64,000 nucleotides of DNA from Deltaproteobacteria bacterium (GCA_018401435.1 JAGYJW010000001.1:1-64000), one strand, 5' to 3'; shown: positions 36,152 through 46,322, numbered from the stretch's first letter. Notes: generated by a model not told the origin, from the letters alone. Made by a program: numbers and translations.

Positions 36152-37048
36152 TCAGAAGTCGTCGCCCGGTGCATCCTGGCTGGGGGCGTCGGGCACGAAG
36201 ACCCCACCCTCGGGCAGGTCGGGATCGGCCTCTTCCAGCAGCTTGTCACCGGCCTCGGGCAGGGTGGGGTCGCAGAAGACGATGACCCAGCCCTTGTTGG
36301 TGAACTTGTTGTCGTCGGCCAGGGCCTGGGCGAAGGCGGGCATGGCCTCCTTCTTGTCGAGCTGCCGCAGCTCGGGGCGGGCCTGGTAGGTGTCCACGCA
36401 TTCGACGAATTTGGCCTCGATGGGGCCGGACATGGCGGCTTCGACCGCCTCGTGGCACTTCTCGTGGCGCTTGCGGCTGCCACGGTCGCAGATCTCCACC
36501 TTGGCGTTGTTGGTGAAGCTGGACCACAGGTTGCGGGTGGACTCACCCTTGTAATGAATCGCCTTTTCGCGGTAGACCGTGGCTTTTTCCTTGAACTTCC
36601 GCGTCTCGGCGATCTGGCGGTCGAGCTGGACCAGGGTCTGCTTCAGCTCGTTTCGGGCCTCGTCGCGTTCGACCTCGGCGGTGGAGAGCTGGCTGCGCAG
36701 GGTCTCCAGCTCGGTCTTCATGGCCTGCCAGCGCTTGGTGGCCTCGGCCTTCTTCTTCTCGTCCACCAGCTCTTTGGCCTCGAATTCGGCCAGGGCGGCC
36801 TCTTTGGCCTCGAGCTCGGTCTGCAGCTCCTCCACCCGACGCTGGGCGCCCATGGCCTTGGTCTCGCCGTCCTGGATCAGCTCGTTGCAGATCTCGAGCA
36901 GCTCTTCTTCGGTGAGGCGCTCCTTGATGACCTTGGTGGCGGCGGCATCCCCGAACTTGATGTCGTCGAGGGTGTCCTCGTCTTCAAAGAGGCCACAGCC
37001 GGTCAGGGCGAAGGCGACAAGAGCGATGTGCAGCGGTTGTGCGCGCAT
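36152..37048 (-). CDS. coiled-coil lipoprotein
   Basis: 298 residues, lipobox ALTGC. Residues about 40-175 form a long Glu/Lys/Gln-rich coiled coil (VEELQTELEAKEAALAEFEA; TELETLRSQLSTAEVERDEA). The C-terminal third is a compact domain with four Cys (ICDRGSRKRHEKCHEAVE, FVECVDTYQ, IVFCDP) and an acidic tail. The coiled coil could span the periplasm or form a trimer. 17 bp downstream of its stop begins the membrane-protein gene, same strand. No family recognised. Confidence 0.7.
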   Translation of the reverse strand: MRAQPLHIALVAFALTGCGLFEDEDTLDDIKFGDAAATKVIKERLTEEELLEICNELIQDGETKAMGAQRRVEELQTELEAKEAALAEFEAKELVDEKKKAEATKRWQAMKTELETLRSQLSTAEVERDEARNELKQTLVQLDRQIAETRKFKEKATVYREKAIHYKGESTRNLWSSFTNNAKVEICDRGSRKRHEKCHEAVEAAMSGPIEAKFVECVDTYQARPELRQLDKKEAMPAFAQALADDNKFTNKGWVIVFCDPTLPEAGDKLLEEADPDLPEGGVFVPDAPSQDAPGDDF

Positions 37049-37137
37049 TTTCGATCCAACGAGAGGCGGGGCCCGAGGGGCATAACCCCCCTGGCCCCGC
37101 CCTTGCGCCGCCGATTTGCGCGGCAGAGAGCCCAGGC

Positions 37138-38991
37138 TCAGTCGCCCAGCACCACATAGAGGCTGCTGCGCTGCAGCGTAAGCTCGCCGCCGGTGGGCAG
37201 AACGCCGACCAGCACGAGCTCGAGCATGACCACCTCGTCGCCGGGGCCATCGACGGCCTCGCCGCGGATATCCAGGGTGAAATCGGTGGTATCGCCCGAA
37301 GCGACCCCGTAGTAGGCCTCGGGGCTGACGCTCTGCACGATGCCCAGGTCATCGCCATAGACGTCCAGGCGGATCTCGTCGAAGGTGGCGCCGTCCACCA
37401 GGCCCTGCACGGCGTTGGTGATGGTGTTGCGGAAGGTGCTGCTGGCGCCATTCCAGGTGACCACGGCGGCCTCGGTGGTGCCGTTGCCGTCCATGTCGCC
37501 ATAGGAGGAGGTGCCGACGGCCACCGCGTTCATCTGGCTCACGTTGAAGTAGCTGGAGCCATAGAGCAGCACGCCCACGCCGATGACCCGGGCGTTGATG
37601 CCGTTCAGCGCGCTGATCGCGCTGCTCATGCCCGCCGGGTAGCAGCCGCCGGGGCTGCCATAGCCGGCTTCGGGGTCGCGGAAGGGGGCGTCGGTGGCGT
37701 AGATGATGATGGGCAGGGTGCCGTCGCGGAAGCCCATGCCGCCCAGGGTTCCGGTGCCGGGCACCGCGCTGTTGTAGATGCCCGAGGCCGCGCCGCCATA
37801 GGCATCACCCGAGTAGGCGATGAAAGGCGGCACATCCGAGGTGCTGTCGACCCTGCCGTTGCAGTTCATGTCATAGCCATTGCCCGTGGCCGCCTGGTAG
37901 AGGGCCTCCACCGTGGACTCCTCCTGGTCGCCGCCCGAGTGGATGGGGACGCTGTTGAGCACCGACTGCACGCTGCTCAGGCTGGAGGTCTGCTGCTGCC
38001 GCAGCTGGAAGGGCAGGTCGCCATAGGACCCGAAGCTGGAGGTGGGGTAGTCGTCGTAGGTGGCCACCCCAAAGGTGATGTCGGGGATCACGGCGGCGAG
38101 GTCGGTGGTGATGCTGGCGAACTCGCTGGCCATGGCCTGGGCGAGGCCGGACATGGAGCCGGTGGTATCCAACAGGAAGGCCACGTCGGCGTACTGGTAC
38201 TCAGCGGTGAAGGAGAGCGTGTATTCACCGTTGCCGCCCTCGTTCACCGGCAGGCAGTCGGCGGCTTCGATTGCGGTGCCCACCTGGGTGGCGGTCTTGA
38301 TGCCGGTGGGGTCGTCGCTGGCCACCGAGATCTCGCCGGCAAAGGCGCCGGTGGTGAGCGGGGTCCAGACCACCTCGACCGTGTCGCTCTCGCCGGGCAA
38401 CAGCTCCAAGGGCAGGTCGGGGAGGTCGTCCAGGCCGAAGCCGGTGCCGGCCTGGCTGATGTCGCTGACGGTGAGCATGGCGGTGCCCACATTGGTCATG
38501 GTGACGGTGAGCGCGCTGTTGCAGGCGGCCGGGAGATCGCCGAAGTCCCAGGCGCCCGGGGTGACCTCCAGGGCGGGGGTGCCGGCCAGGCCCAGCAGCT
38601 CGACGGGCACGGTGGGCTCGTCGGCGTCGTTGCTCAGCACATTCACGATGGCGCTGTCTTCGGTGGAGTCTTCGGGCACGAAGGCGACGTCCACCCACAT
38701 CTCCTCGCCGGGGCTCAACACGCTGGGAAAGACGCCGCCGTTGATGATGAAGGTGCCCGCACCTTCGAGCTGGGCGCTCTCCACCCGCAGATCGTCGGTG
38801 CCATCGTTGCGGATGCTGAAGTTCTTGACCTCGCTGTCGCCGAAGGCCACGCCGGGCCAGTAGAGCTGCAGGGGCTCTACGGTGATCTCGGGGCCCGATT
38901 CTTCGTTGACGTCCTTGCCGGGGCTGAGGTCGTATTCGGAGCATCCGACCAGGGCGGTGGTGGCGAGACAGATCAAGAGGCGGCTGCGCAT
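37138..38991 (-). CDS. von Willebrand factor A domain lipoprotein
   Basis: 617 residues, lipobox ALVGC. Residues about 35-240 hold two immunoglobulin-like ASPM/choice-of-anchor-type repeats (FSIRNDGTDDLRVESA; VTMTNVGTAMLTVSDI) of the kind that build stalks. A vWA domain follows with a MIDAS motif DTTGSMS (Asp-275), FGVATYDDYP and YATDAPFRDP. A Cys/Asp segment (YDMNCNGRVDSTSD) within the vWA insert looks calcium-binding. Probably a surface adhesion or sensing protein. Convergent distance to lpxB: the start faces it with 134 bp between. Confidence 0.85.
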   Translation of the reverse strand: MRSRLLICLATTALVGCSEYDLSPGKDVNEESGPEITVEPLQLYWPGVAFGDSEVKNFSIRNDGTDDLRVESAQLEGAGTFIINGGVFPSVLSPGEEMWVDVAFVPEDSTEDSAIVNVLSNDADEPTVPVELLGLAGTPALEVTPGAWDFGDLPAACNSALTVTMTNVGTAMLTVSDISQAGTGFGLDDLPDLPLELLPGESDTVEVVWTPLTTGAFAGEISVASDDPTGIKTATQVGTAIEAADCLPVNEGGNGEYTLSFTAEYQYADVAFLLDTTGSMSGLAQAMASEFASITTDLAAVIPDITFGVATYDDYPTSSFGSYGDLPFQLRQQQTSSLSSVQSVLNSVPIHSGGDQEESTVEALYQAATGNGYDMNCNGRVDSTSDVPPFIAYSGDAYGGAASGIYNSAVPGTGTLGGMGFRDGTLPIIIYATDAPFRDPEAGYGSPGGCYPAGMSSAISALNGINARVIGVGVLLYGSSYFNVSQMNAVAVGTSSYGDMDGNGTTEAAVVTWNGASSTFRNTITNAVQGLVDGATFDEIRLDVYGDDLGIVQSVSPEAYYGVASGDTTDFTLDIRGEAVDGPGDEVVMLELVLVGVLPTGGELTLQRSSLYVVLGD

Positions 38992-39125
38992 GGAAACTCC
39001 GGAGGCCGGCGTGGAGCGGTCGACCAGCGTACACGACTTTCACAGAATCGCCTCACTCTGAGTGATTTCATGGCTGATTCCATGCCCCCTGGCCCGCCCG
39101 CGGGGCCGCCTCGATAGATCGGCGC

Positions 39126-40224
39126 GTGCCCCGCATCTTGATCTCCGCCGCCGAAGCCTCGGGTGACCTGCTCGCGGCGGCCCTGGTGTCGGCCCTCGGC
39201 CCCGATTGGGAGGCCTTCGGCCTGACCGGCCCCGCGATGCGCGCAGCCGGCGTGCGGTCCTTGGCCCCCATGGAGGCGGTCACCGCCATGGGCCTGGTGG
39301 AGGTCGCTGCCCGCCTGCCGGCGATCCTGCGCACCCGCCGGCTGCTTCAGGCCGCCATCGACGCCGCCGCAAAGGCGGGCGACCTGGCGGCGGTGGTGCT
39401 GGTGGATGCCCCCGATCTGCACCAGGCCCTGGGACGCCGCGCCCGGGCCCAGGGCCTGCTGACCGTGGGCTATGTCAGCCCCCAGGTCTGGGCCTGGCGG
39501 CCGGAGCGGGTGGGGGTGGTGGCGGCGTCCTATGATGCGCTCATGTGTCTTTTCGCCTTTGAACCTGAACTTTACGCTGGCGTGGCCGATGCTGCGGGCT
39601 GTGCCGTGCGCTTTGTCGGCCACCCCTTGCAGGACCGGCTGCCCGCCCGCCGGGCCGTCGATGTCCACCACTACGCGCTGCTGCCGGCCTCTCGGCCCCA
39701 GGAGCTGCGGCGCCACCTCGGCCCCTTCCTGGCGACGGCGGCGCGCCTGATGGCCGCCCGCCCCGACGCCCGCTTCTCGTTGCGGCTGCCCCCGGGCTTC
39801 CGGGCTGCCCGCGGATCTGCCCGCCGGCGTCACGCGGGTGGAAGGGTTGGAGGCGCTGGCGGACTGCCGGGCTGCCCTGAGCAAGTCGGGCACCGTGACG
39901 CTGGAGCTGGCCGCCATGGGCGTGCCCCAGGTGGTGGCCCACCGGGTACATCCCCTCACCCACGCCGTCGGCAGCTGCCTGGTCACCGGCGTGAAGCACA
40001 TCGCCCTGCCCAACATCCTGGCAGGGGCCGAGGTCGTGCCCGAATACCGTCAGAGCCTGGACCCCGACGCCCTCTGCGCCGCCTTGCTGGCCCTGCCGGA
40101 TCCGCAGCCGGTGCCGCTGTCCGCCTTGGGGCCGCCGGGGGCCAGCGAGCGGGCGGCCGCGCTGATCCGCCACCTGGTTCAGGAGCGGGCGGCGGGGGCC
40201 ACCTCCACCCGGGCGTCGTTGTAG
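39126..40224 (+). CDS. lpxB: lipid-A-disaccharide synthase LpxB, frameshifted
   Basis: GTG start at 39126. N-terminal half: ILISAAEASGDLLAAAL (the family opening), GLVEVAARLP, VVLVDAPDLH, GYVSPQVWAWRPERV and FVGHPLQDRLP; about residue 225 the frame is lost (near 39800). One base over it continues with VEGLEALADCRAALSKSGTVTLELAAMGVPQVV and LPNILAGAEVVPEYRQ to the stop at 40224. All family motifs are present in the joined product (about 365 residues, normal), so one indel is the only defect. Joins UDP-2,3-diacylglucosamine and lipid X. Its 3' end overlaps the molybdopterin enzyme gene by 46 bp. Confidence 0.9.
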
Positions 40225-42186
40225 CAGGCCCCTCCGCCCAGATCGGCGGTGGTCTGGGGGATCAGGGCGTTGCTGGTGGCGCCGTTGACGGTGTGGTGGG
40301 CCCACAGCCCCTTGGGAAGAAGCACCACGCCCGGCCGCAGCGTCGGGTCGATGGACAGGCCGCAGACAACCTCACCCAGCTCGTTGAAAATGCGCACCTG
40401 CTGTCCATCTTCGAGCTTCCGTTCTGCCGCGTCCGCCGGGTGCATGCCCAGGCGCGCCGGGCCCTTGTCCAGCTGGCCAAAGGTGGAGCTGGTGCGCGCG
40501 GCCACCGCCGGGGAGATCAGCGCCAGGGGCGCGTTCTTGCTGCCTGGGTCCGGCTGGTAGCGGTAGAGGCCCAAGGGCGCTTCGGCGTCCAGATTCGCGG
40601 GCAGCAGGTGGATCTTGCGATCCGGGGTGGCCGGCCAGACATCCACAAAGGGCAGGGGCGCCTCTCCGCAGGGCGGGGCGGCCCGGCCGGTGGCGTCCAG
40701 CTCGGCCTGGATGCGGGCACCATCGGGGTGGGCGGCCACCAGGCGCCGGGCCAGCCCGTCTGCGTCGCGCACATCGCCCGGCCGGGACAGGCCCAGGCGG
40801 TCGGCCATGGCCACGAAGACCTTGGCGTTGCTGCGGGCCTCGCCCGGGGCGGGCACCACCGGACGCAGGCGGTTCAAGCTCAGGCCGCCATAGCCCCGCG
40901 CAAGGTCGTCCTGCTCCAGGAAGACCGGCGCGGGCAGGACGAGATCGGCCATGCGGGCCGTGTCGGTCATCACCGCGTCGTGCACCACGGTGAAGAGATC
41001 CTCGCGGGCCAGGCCCCGGCGCACGGCCTCCTGGTCGGGGCAGGTGGCCAGGGGGTTGCCGTCGTAGACCCACAAGACCGCGATGGGCGGCTGGGTGGCG
41101 GGGGAGAGGGCCTGGCCCAGGCGGCTCAGGTTGATGATGCGGGTGGGCGCCTCTTCGGCGTCGGCGGCAGCGGCCGCATCGAAGGACCATGCGGCGGAGC
41201 TGCTCATCTGGAAGCCGCCCCCGCGCTGGCCGAGAGGCCCCCACCACCGCCGGCAAGGCGGATGGCGGCGGTCGCGCTGCCGCCGTTGCGGTTGCGCTCG
41301 GGGCCCAGCCGCAGCGCACCAGGGCGGGGCGGATGGTGGCCCAGAGGGTGCCCAGGCGCCGCAGATCGGCCACATCGACGCCGCACTCCTGGGCCGCCGC
41401 GTCCAGGGACCAGGCGCTCGCCCGCTCCCGCAGCCCCACCACCCCGGTGCAGTGCCGGGCCAGAAAGGCCTCGTCGGCGTGGCCTTCCGAAAAGAGCCAG
41501 TGAATCAGGGCCAGCGCCAGGGGCAGGTCCGTGCCGGGGCGCACCGGCAGGTGCAGATCGGCGTCGGCCGCCAGCCGCGTTCGCACTGGATCCACCACCA
41601 CCAGCCGGGCCCCCGCCTTGCGGGCCACCCGAATCTGCTTGAGCAGGTGGATGCTGGTGGCCTCGGGGTTGCAGCCCCACAGCAGGATCAGCCCGGCATG
41701 GGCCACATCCTGCAGGGCTCCGCCGGGCATGCGGCCATAGAGGCCCCGCTGGGCAGCCGAGCTGGGGGCGGCGCACAAGGTGCGGGCGAGGCGGCTGGCG
41801 CCCAGGCGCCCAAAGAGCCGGACATCAAAGCCCCCCTCGCTGAGCATGCCGTTGCTGCCTCCATAGCTGCAGGGCAGCACGCTCTGCGCCCCATGGGCCT
41901 GGCTGGCGGCCTGGATGGCTGCGGTGGCCCGATCCAGCGCCTCCTCCCAGGAGATGGGCCGGAACTGGCCGCTGCCCTTTGGGCCGCAACGCAGCAGGGG
42001 CTGGAGCAGGCGCTCGGGACAGTCGAGGTGGGGGCCCATGCGGGCCACCTTGGCGCAGATGAACCCCTCGGTCAGCGGTGCGCGGCGATCGCCGTGAATG
42101 GACACCACGCGCCCGTTCTCAACCTCAACCGACAGGGTGCATGCGTCGGGGCAATCCAGGGGACAGGCGGTGGCGTGACGGGGCAT
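40179..42186 (-). CDS. molybdopterin oxidoreductase, formate dehydrogenase-like, frameshifted
   Basis: Starts ATG 42186. Cys-8, Cys-12, Cys-16 and Cys-44 (ACPLDCPDAC ... FICAK) form the N-terminal [4Fe-4S] site. Then ISWEEALDRA, LARTLCAAPSSAA, ILLWGCNPEATS and VVVDPVRTRLA follow the DMSO-reductase family. The Mo-ligand region LCAAPS aligns with the selenocysteine site of FdhF-type enzymes and here is a normal Cys-138 (TGC). Two frame changes lie between about 41330 and 41200; the C-terminal molybdopterin-binding domain continues to 40179. Joined length is about 668 residues. Substrate unknown; no separate Fe-S or membrane subunit nearby. It begins 28 bp after the P-type ATPase stop, same strand. 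Confidence 0.85.
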
Positions 42187-42214
42187 GGCGGGGCTCCAAC
42201 CGGGCTGTCGCTCC

Positions 42215-44635
42215 CTACCCTCGCGCCGCCTCTTTCACCCGCAGGACGAGCTTGCCCAGCTCCAGCGCCAGCAGGGGGGTGATGCCGCTCAACACGGCCA
42301 GGCCGACATCGCCGGCGCGCAGGGGGGTCAGGTGCAGGGCCAGGGCGAAGGGCGGCAGCAGGTGGATCAACACCTGGGCCAGGGCGCTGAAGGCGACGGC
42401 GAGCAGCAGCCAGCGGTTGCGACCCAGGTGACGCCAGGCCGCGGCGCGGGGGGAGCGCAGGCCAAAGGCGAGCACGACCTGGGCCACCACCAGGCTGGTA
42501 AAGACCAGATCCCGCGCGGTGTCCAGGTCCCGGGCCTGGCTGGCCCAGGCGAAGAGGGCGGTGCAGGCGACCCCCTCCACCAGGCCCACCGCCACCACGC
42601 GACGCCACTGGGGAGCACCCAGGATCTCCTCGCCCGGGGGGCGCGGCGGGCGCTTCATCGTGTCCTCGGCGGGCGGGTCGAGGGCCAGCGCCAGGGCCGG
42701 GGCGCCGTCTGTCACCAGGTTGATCCAGAGCAGCTGAAGCGGCAGGACGGGCAGGGGCAGCCCGATGGCCAGGGACAAGGCCACCGTGCTCAGCTCGCCC
42801 AGGTTGCCCGCCAGCAGGTAGATCACGACCTTGCGGATATTGTCGTAGACCGCCCGGCCCTCGCGGACGCCGTGGATGAGGGTGGCGTAGTTGTCGTCGG
42901 CCAGGACGAGGTCGGCGGCCTCGCGGGTGACCTCGGTGCCGGTGCGGCCCATGGCGATGCCCACATGGGCCCGGCGCACGGCGGGTGCGTCATTCACGCC
43001 GTCGCCGGTCATGGCCACCACCGCCCCCCGGTCGGACCAGTCCTGGATGATGCGCAGCTTGTCGGAGGGATCGGCGCGGGCGTAGACGCGCCCGGTGGGA
43101 TCCTCACCCGGCAGCAGCAGCCCGACGGAGCGCGCGATGGCCTCTGCGGTGCTCTGCTGGTCGCCGGTGATCATCACCGTGGTGATGCCCGCGCTGCGGG
43201 CTTCGGCCACGGCTTCGGCCACCCCGGCGCGGGGCGGATCGAGGAAACCAAGCAGGCCCAACAGCGTGAGTTGTTCGGGTTGATCGCCGTCTCCGGTCCC
43301 CATCGCCACCGCCAGCACCCGCAGCCCGGCGGCCCCCATGACCTCGGCCCGCTGGCGCCAGGCCTCCACCGCGGCTTCATCCAGGCTGGCATCGGCGATC
43401 AGCACCTCGGGCGCGCCCTTGATGCGCCACAGACCGTCGCTCCGGCGCACGGCCATGCGCCGCAGGTCGGCGTCAAAGGGCTGGTGGGCCGTTCGGGGCA
43501 GGCGGGCCTCCACGTCGGGGCGGTGCAACCCGCGGGCCGCGCCCAGGGCCAGGATGGCCAGCTCGGTCGGGTCTCCGGTGCCGCTGGGGTCCTCTGGGCT
43601 GGCCCCGGGGGCCAGCTCGGCGTCGCAGCAGGCCACGGCGGCAGCCAGCAAGGCGGCCTCGTCGGGTCCATCCAGCTGGCTCAGCGCCATGCGCCCCCGG
43701 GTGAGGGTGCCGGTCTTGTCGGTGCAGATCACGCTGACCGACCCCAGCGTCTCGACCACGGGCAAGCGCCGCACCAGCGCCTGTCTTGCCGCCATGCGAC
43801 GGACGCCCACCGCCTGGGCGACGGTCACGACGGCGGGCAGGCCCTCGGGCACGGCGGCCACCGCCAGGCTCACCGCCACCATGAAGAGCTCCAGCAGCGG
43901 CGTGCCCCGCAAGGCCAGCAGCCCGGCGGTCAGCGCGACCACCCCCAGGCTGAGCATCAACAGCACCCGGCTGAGGCGGGCCAGGCGCGCCTGCAACGGC
44001 GTGTCGCCGGGCCGCGCGGTGGCCAGCAGGTGGGCGATGTGGCCCATCTGCGTGTCCATACCGGTGGCCACGACCTCGGCCTCGCCGGTGCCAGCCGCCA
44101 CCGCCGTCCCCATGAAGACGAAGTCCTGGCGGGCATATAGGGGGGCGTCGGACGCACTTTGAAGGGTGGACTTGCGGACCGGCTCGCTCTCTCCCGTGAG
44201 GGCGGCCTCTTCGGTCATCAGGGCGTGGGCGTCCACCAGTCGGGCGTCGGCGGTACCCGATCGCCGGCCTCCAACAGCAGCCGATCCCACCACCAGCGCT
44301 GTCGCGGGCAGCAGCCGGGCCTGCCCGTCCCGCCGCACCCGCGCCCGGGGGGCGGTCAGGTCGCGCAAGGCCGCCAGGGCGCGTTCGGCCCGGTGCTCCT
44401 GGGAGAAGCCCACCACCGCGTTGGCCACAAGAATGGTCAGAATGGCGGCAGCGTCTATGCGCTCACCCAGGGCGAGCGAGAGGGCGGCGCCCACGAAGAG
44501 CAAGGCCACCAGCGGGCTGTTGAATTGGTGCAGCAAGGTGCGCCAGGCCGGCGTACCGGCCTCAGCCTGCAGGCGGTTGGGCCCGTCGCGTGCCAGGCGT
44601 AGCCGGGCCTCGTCTTCGCTCAATCCGGCTTTCAA
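42215..44635 (-). CDS. P-type cation ATPase (P2A, Ca2+-type)
   Basis: 806 residues. Cation-ATPase N-terminal domain (LSEDEARLRLARDGPNRL), TGES actuator motif (EEAALTGESEPV), PEGLP in M4 (AAVPEGLPAVVTV), phosphorylation site DKTGTLT with Asp at about 308, MITGDQQSTAEAIA, TGDGVNDAPAV, and six C-terminal membrane segments. PEGLP is the P2 (Ca2+/Mn2+ or Na+/K+) version. Between about 44290 and 44250 the product reads VVGSAAVGGRRSGTADARL where the neighbouring frame would give RLLLEAGDRVP. Two small deletions (2 nt and 1 nt) would restore the family sequence while keeping the outer frame, so this local stretch is probably mis-sequenced. Confidence 0.93.
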   Translation of the reverse strand: MKAGLSEDEARLRLARDGPNRLQAEAGTPAWRTLLHQFNSPLVALLFVGAALSLALGERIDAAAILTILVANAVVGFSQEHRAERALAALRDLTAPRARVRRDGQARLLPATALVVGSAAVGGRRSGTADARLVDAHALMTEEAALTGESEPVRKSTLQSASDAPLYARQDFVFMGTAVAAGTGEAEVVATGMDTQMGHIAHLLATARPGDTPLQARLARLSRVLLMLSLGVVALTAGLLALRGTPLLELFMVAVSLAVAAVPEGLPAVVTVAQAVGVRRMAARQALVRRLPVVETLGSVSVICTDKTGTLTRGRMALSQLDGPDEAALLAAAVACCDAELAPGASPEDPSGTGDPTELAILALGAARGLHRPDVEARLPRTAHQPFDADLRRMAVRRSDGLWRIKGAPEVLIADASLDEAAVEAWRQRAEVMGAAGLRVLAVAMGTGDGDQPEQLTLLGLLGFLDPPRAGVAEAVAEARSAGITTVMITGDQQSTAEAIARSVGLLLPGEDPTGRVYARADPSDKLRIIQDWSDRGAVVAMTGDGVNDAPAVRRAHVGIAMGRTGTEVTREAADLVLADDNYATLIHGVREGRAVYDNIRKVVIYLLAGNLGELSTVALSLAIGLPLPVLPLQLLWINLVTDGAPALALALDPPAEDTMKRPPRPPGEEILGAPQWRRVVAVGLVEGVACTALFAWASQARDLDTARDLVFTSLVVAQVVLAFGLRSPRAAAWRHLGRNRWLLLAVAFSALAQVLIHLLPPFALALHLTPLRAGDVGLAVLSGITPLLALELGKLVLRVKEAARG

Positions 44636-44672
44636 CGGCTTCCCGGTCCGAGGTCAAGATCGCGGGCCGGCC

Positions 44673-44691
44673 GGGGCCGATGTCGGGCCCC
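44673..44691 (-). terminator. hairpin between lipoprotein and P-type ATPase genes
   Basis: GGGGCC (44673-44678) and GGCCCC (44686-44691) pair over a 7-nt loop in the gap between the lipoprotein stop and the ATPase start, both on the reverse strand. It could end the TIGR02147-lipoprotein transcript. Confidence 0.35.
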
Positions 44692-44708
44692 AGCTTGGGA
44701 GCTCGACG

Positions 44709-45440
44709 TCAGTGAAAGCCTCGGGACCCGTCGTCATCCCAGAGGTTGCGCCGGCCGCCGTCGGGGCTCCCGTCATTCCAACCGCTGACGGCGCTGCCTG
44801 CGCCCTGTCCGTCGCCGTCGCTGTCCTCGTCGTCGTCTTCCTGTTGTGTGTCGCCGCCTCCAAGGGCCCGCTCGGCGTCGCTGACCCAGCCATCGCCGTC
44901 GTCGGGATAGGCGGCCGACAGGGTGGAGATGGCCTCCACCAGCCCATCGTGGAGGGGGTCGCCCGGCACGATGGAGACATCGTCTCTACCGTTGATGCCG
45001 AGGGCTTGGGCATTCAACCAGCCCGGACCGCCCAGCTCGACCACGATGAAGCCGCCGTCCACCTGCAGCTGATTTGCGGCGATGTCCACGGCCGGCAGGT
45101 TCAGCTCTGCCATCAGACGGCCGCCCGCGGGTGCGGCGCCGTCGAGCAGCAAGGGTCCGGCTGGGTCCAGGTGAAGGCCGCACCAGGTGCCGCCGGGAGC
45201 CTGCAGCAGCACGGGATCGATCAGGTCCAGGCTGCCCTCGATGGGCATCGCCACCTCTGCGCCGTCACAGGCGACGAAGCGGAGCTCTTCGACCGTTAGG
45301 CGGGCGCCATCAAGGGTCAAGCCATGGGCCGGCGCCACCGCCACCCGCATCTGGCCCGGATTGCCCACGATCGTGCCGGGATCTGCGCTCAGGCAGGCCG
45401 GCGCCGACAGGGCAAGCAGCAGGGGGCAACGGGTCCTCAC
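44709..45440 (-). CDS. secreted protein paired with TIGR02147 regulator
   Basis: 243 residues with a signal ending in APAC, so probably a lipoprotein. Mature part: beta-rich N-terminal half (VAVAPAHGLTLDGARLTVEEL, LDPAGPLLLDG) and an acidic Asp/Gly C-terminus (QQEDDDEDSDGDG). Its start overlaps the stop of the TIGR02147 gene by 4 bp. TIGR02147 genes are often followed by a secreted or lipoprotein partner, so the pairing is the main clue to its role. No enzymatic motif seen. Confidence 0.7.
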   Translation of the reverse strand: MRTRCPLLLALSAPACLSADPGTIVGNPGQMRVAVAPAHGLTLDGARLTVEELRFVACDGAEVAMPIEGSLDLIDPVLLQAPGGTWCGLHLDPAGPLLLDGAAPAGGRLMAELNLPAVDIAANQLQVDGGFIVVELGGPGWLNAQALGINGRDDVSIVPGDPLHDGLVEAISTLSAAYPDDGDGWVSDAERALGGGDTQQEDDDEDSDGDGQGAGSAVSGWNDGSPDGGRRNLWDDDGSRGFH

Positions 45441-46297
45441 GCGGTCTCCTTCTGTGTCGCCACGGCCGATAACGGGAAAAGCTGCACGTTGAGCTGAAAG
45501 ACCTGATCGGCATCAGGGATGCGCCGGTCGCAGCGGTCGAGGAAGCGCTCCAGGAAGGACGCGACCTCGGCTTTCAGCTCTGCGATGTCCTTGCTGGGGA
45601 CCGCGACGGTGACCGCGCCCAGGTGACGCTGATCGGGGTGGCTGCCGCCGATGGAGGCCCGGGCGCGGTCGATCATGCCCTGGTGGTAGTTGTGGGCAGC
45701 GAGCCCGGCCACCTCGTGGGGCGTGGCGATGGTGACCTCCGCCACGTGCACGGCGCCGTCCTTGCGCCGCACCAGCAGGCCCAAGGTGAAGAGGGTGTCC
45801 AGGGCGGCCTGGGCGTCCTTGCGGCTGATGGGGGGGTGCAGGGTGCGGGCGATCCAGTCGGGGTCTGCGCGAAAACTGTTCAGGGTGGCCAGCTCCCGGA
45901 TGGCGGGCAGGTACCAGGAGGACAGGTAGCGAAAGGACTCGCCCTCCAGCTTGCGCGCGGCTTGGAAGCGCTGCGTGCCCGCGATGCGCTCGAAGACCAG
46001 GTTGCGGTCCTCGGTGGCGTCGGCACCATCCAGCTCGACCAGCAGCCGGAAGAAGCGAGCTTCTTCGTCGTTGAGGCCGGTGGCCTTGATGAAGCCCTCC
46101 ATCGACGCCGCCGTCAGGTTCCGCTTGCCCTGGCAGACCAGCAGCAGCAGGCTCGGGCTGCGCTGCCCGGCGAGCCGCGCGAACATGCGATGGCTGAAGC
46201 GCGGATTGCATGCCTTCTTCCAATCAAACCAGTCCGAGAGCCACTTGCGGTGGTCCAGGTAGCTGAAGAGGTCGGGGCGGTCGGGCTGGGGTGTCAT
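45437..46297 (-). CDS. TIGR02147 family protein
   Basis: 286 residues from ATG 46297. N-terminus PDLFSYLDHRKWLSDWFDWKK and FSHRMFARLAGQRSPSLLLLVCQGKRNL matches TIGR02147 (with its helix-turn-helix-like first domain); FIKATGLNDEEARFFRLLVEL and a C-terminal DUF4423-like domain (ISRKDAQAALDTLFTLGLLVRR; LKAEVASFLERFLDRCD) complete it. The family is typical of Fibrobacter and Deltaproteobacteria and is thought to be regulatory. It is divergent from the Ser-Asp repeat lipoprotein at 46508 and coupled to the secreted protein downstream. Confidence 0.85.
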   Translation of the reverse strand: MTPQPDRPDLFSYLDHRKWLSDWFDWKKACNPRFSHRMFARLAGQRSPSLLLLVCQGKRNLTAASMEGFIKATGLNDEEARFFRLLVELDGADATEDRNLVFERIAGTQRFQAARKLEGESFRYLSSWYLPAIRELATLNSFRADPDWIARTLHPPISRKDAQAALDTLFTLGLLVRRKDGAVHVAEVTIATPHEVAGLAAHNYHQGMIDRARASIGGSHPDQRHLGAVTVAVPSKDIAELKAEVASFLERFLDRCDRRIPDADQVFQLNVQLFPLSAVATQKETA

Positions 46298-46322
46298 GGG
46301 GACCTCGGGCTCTCGTCGCACT

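Noticed and set aside
42185..44140. 651-codon forward open frame over the P-type ATPase
   Set aside because: The reverse strand encodes all P-type ATPase motifs; the forward frame is a Gln/His/Gly-rich shadow.
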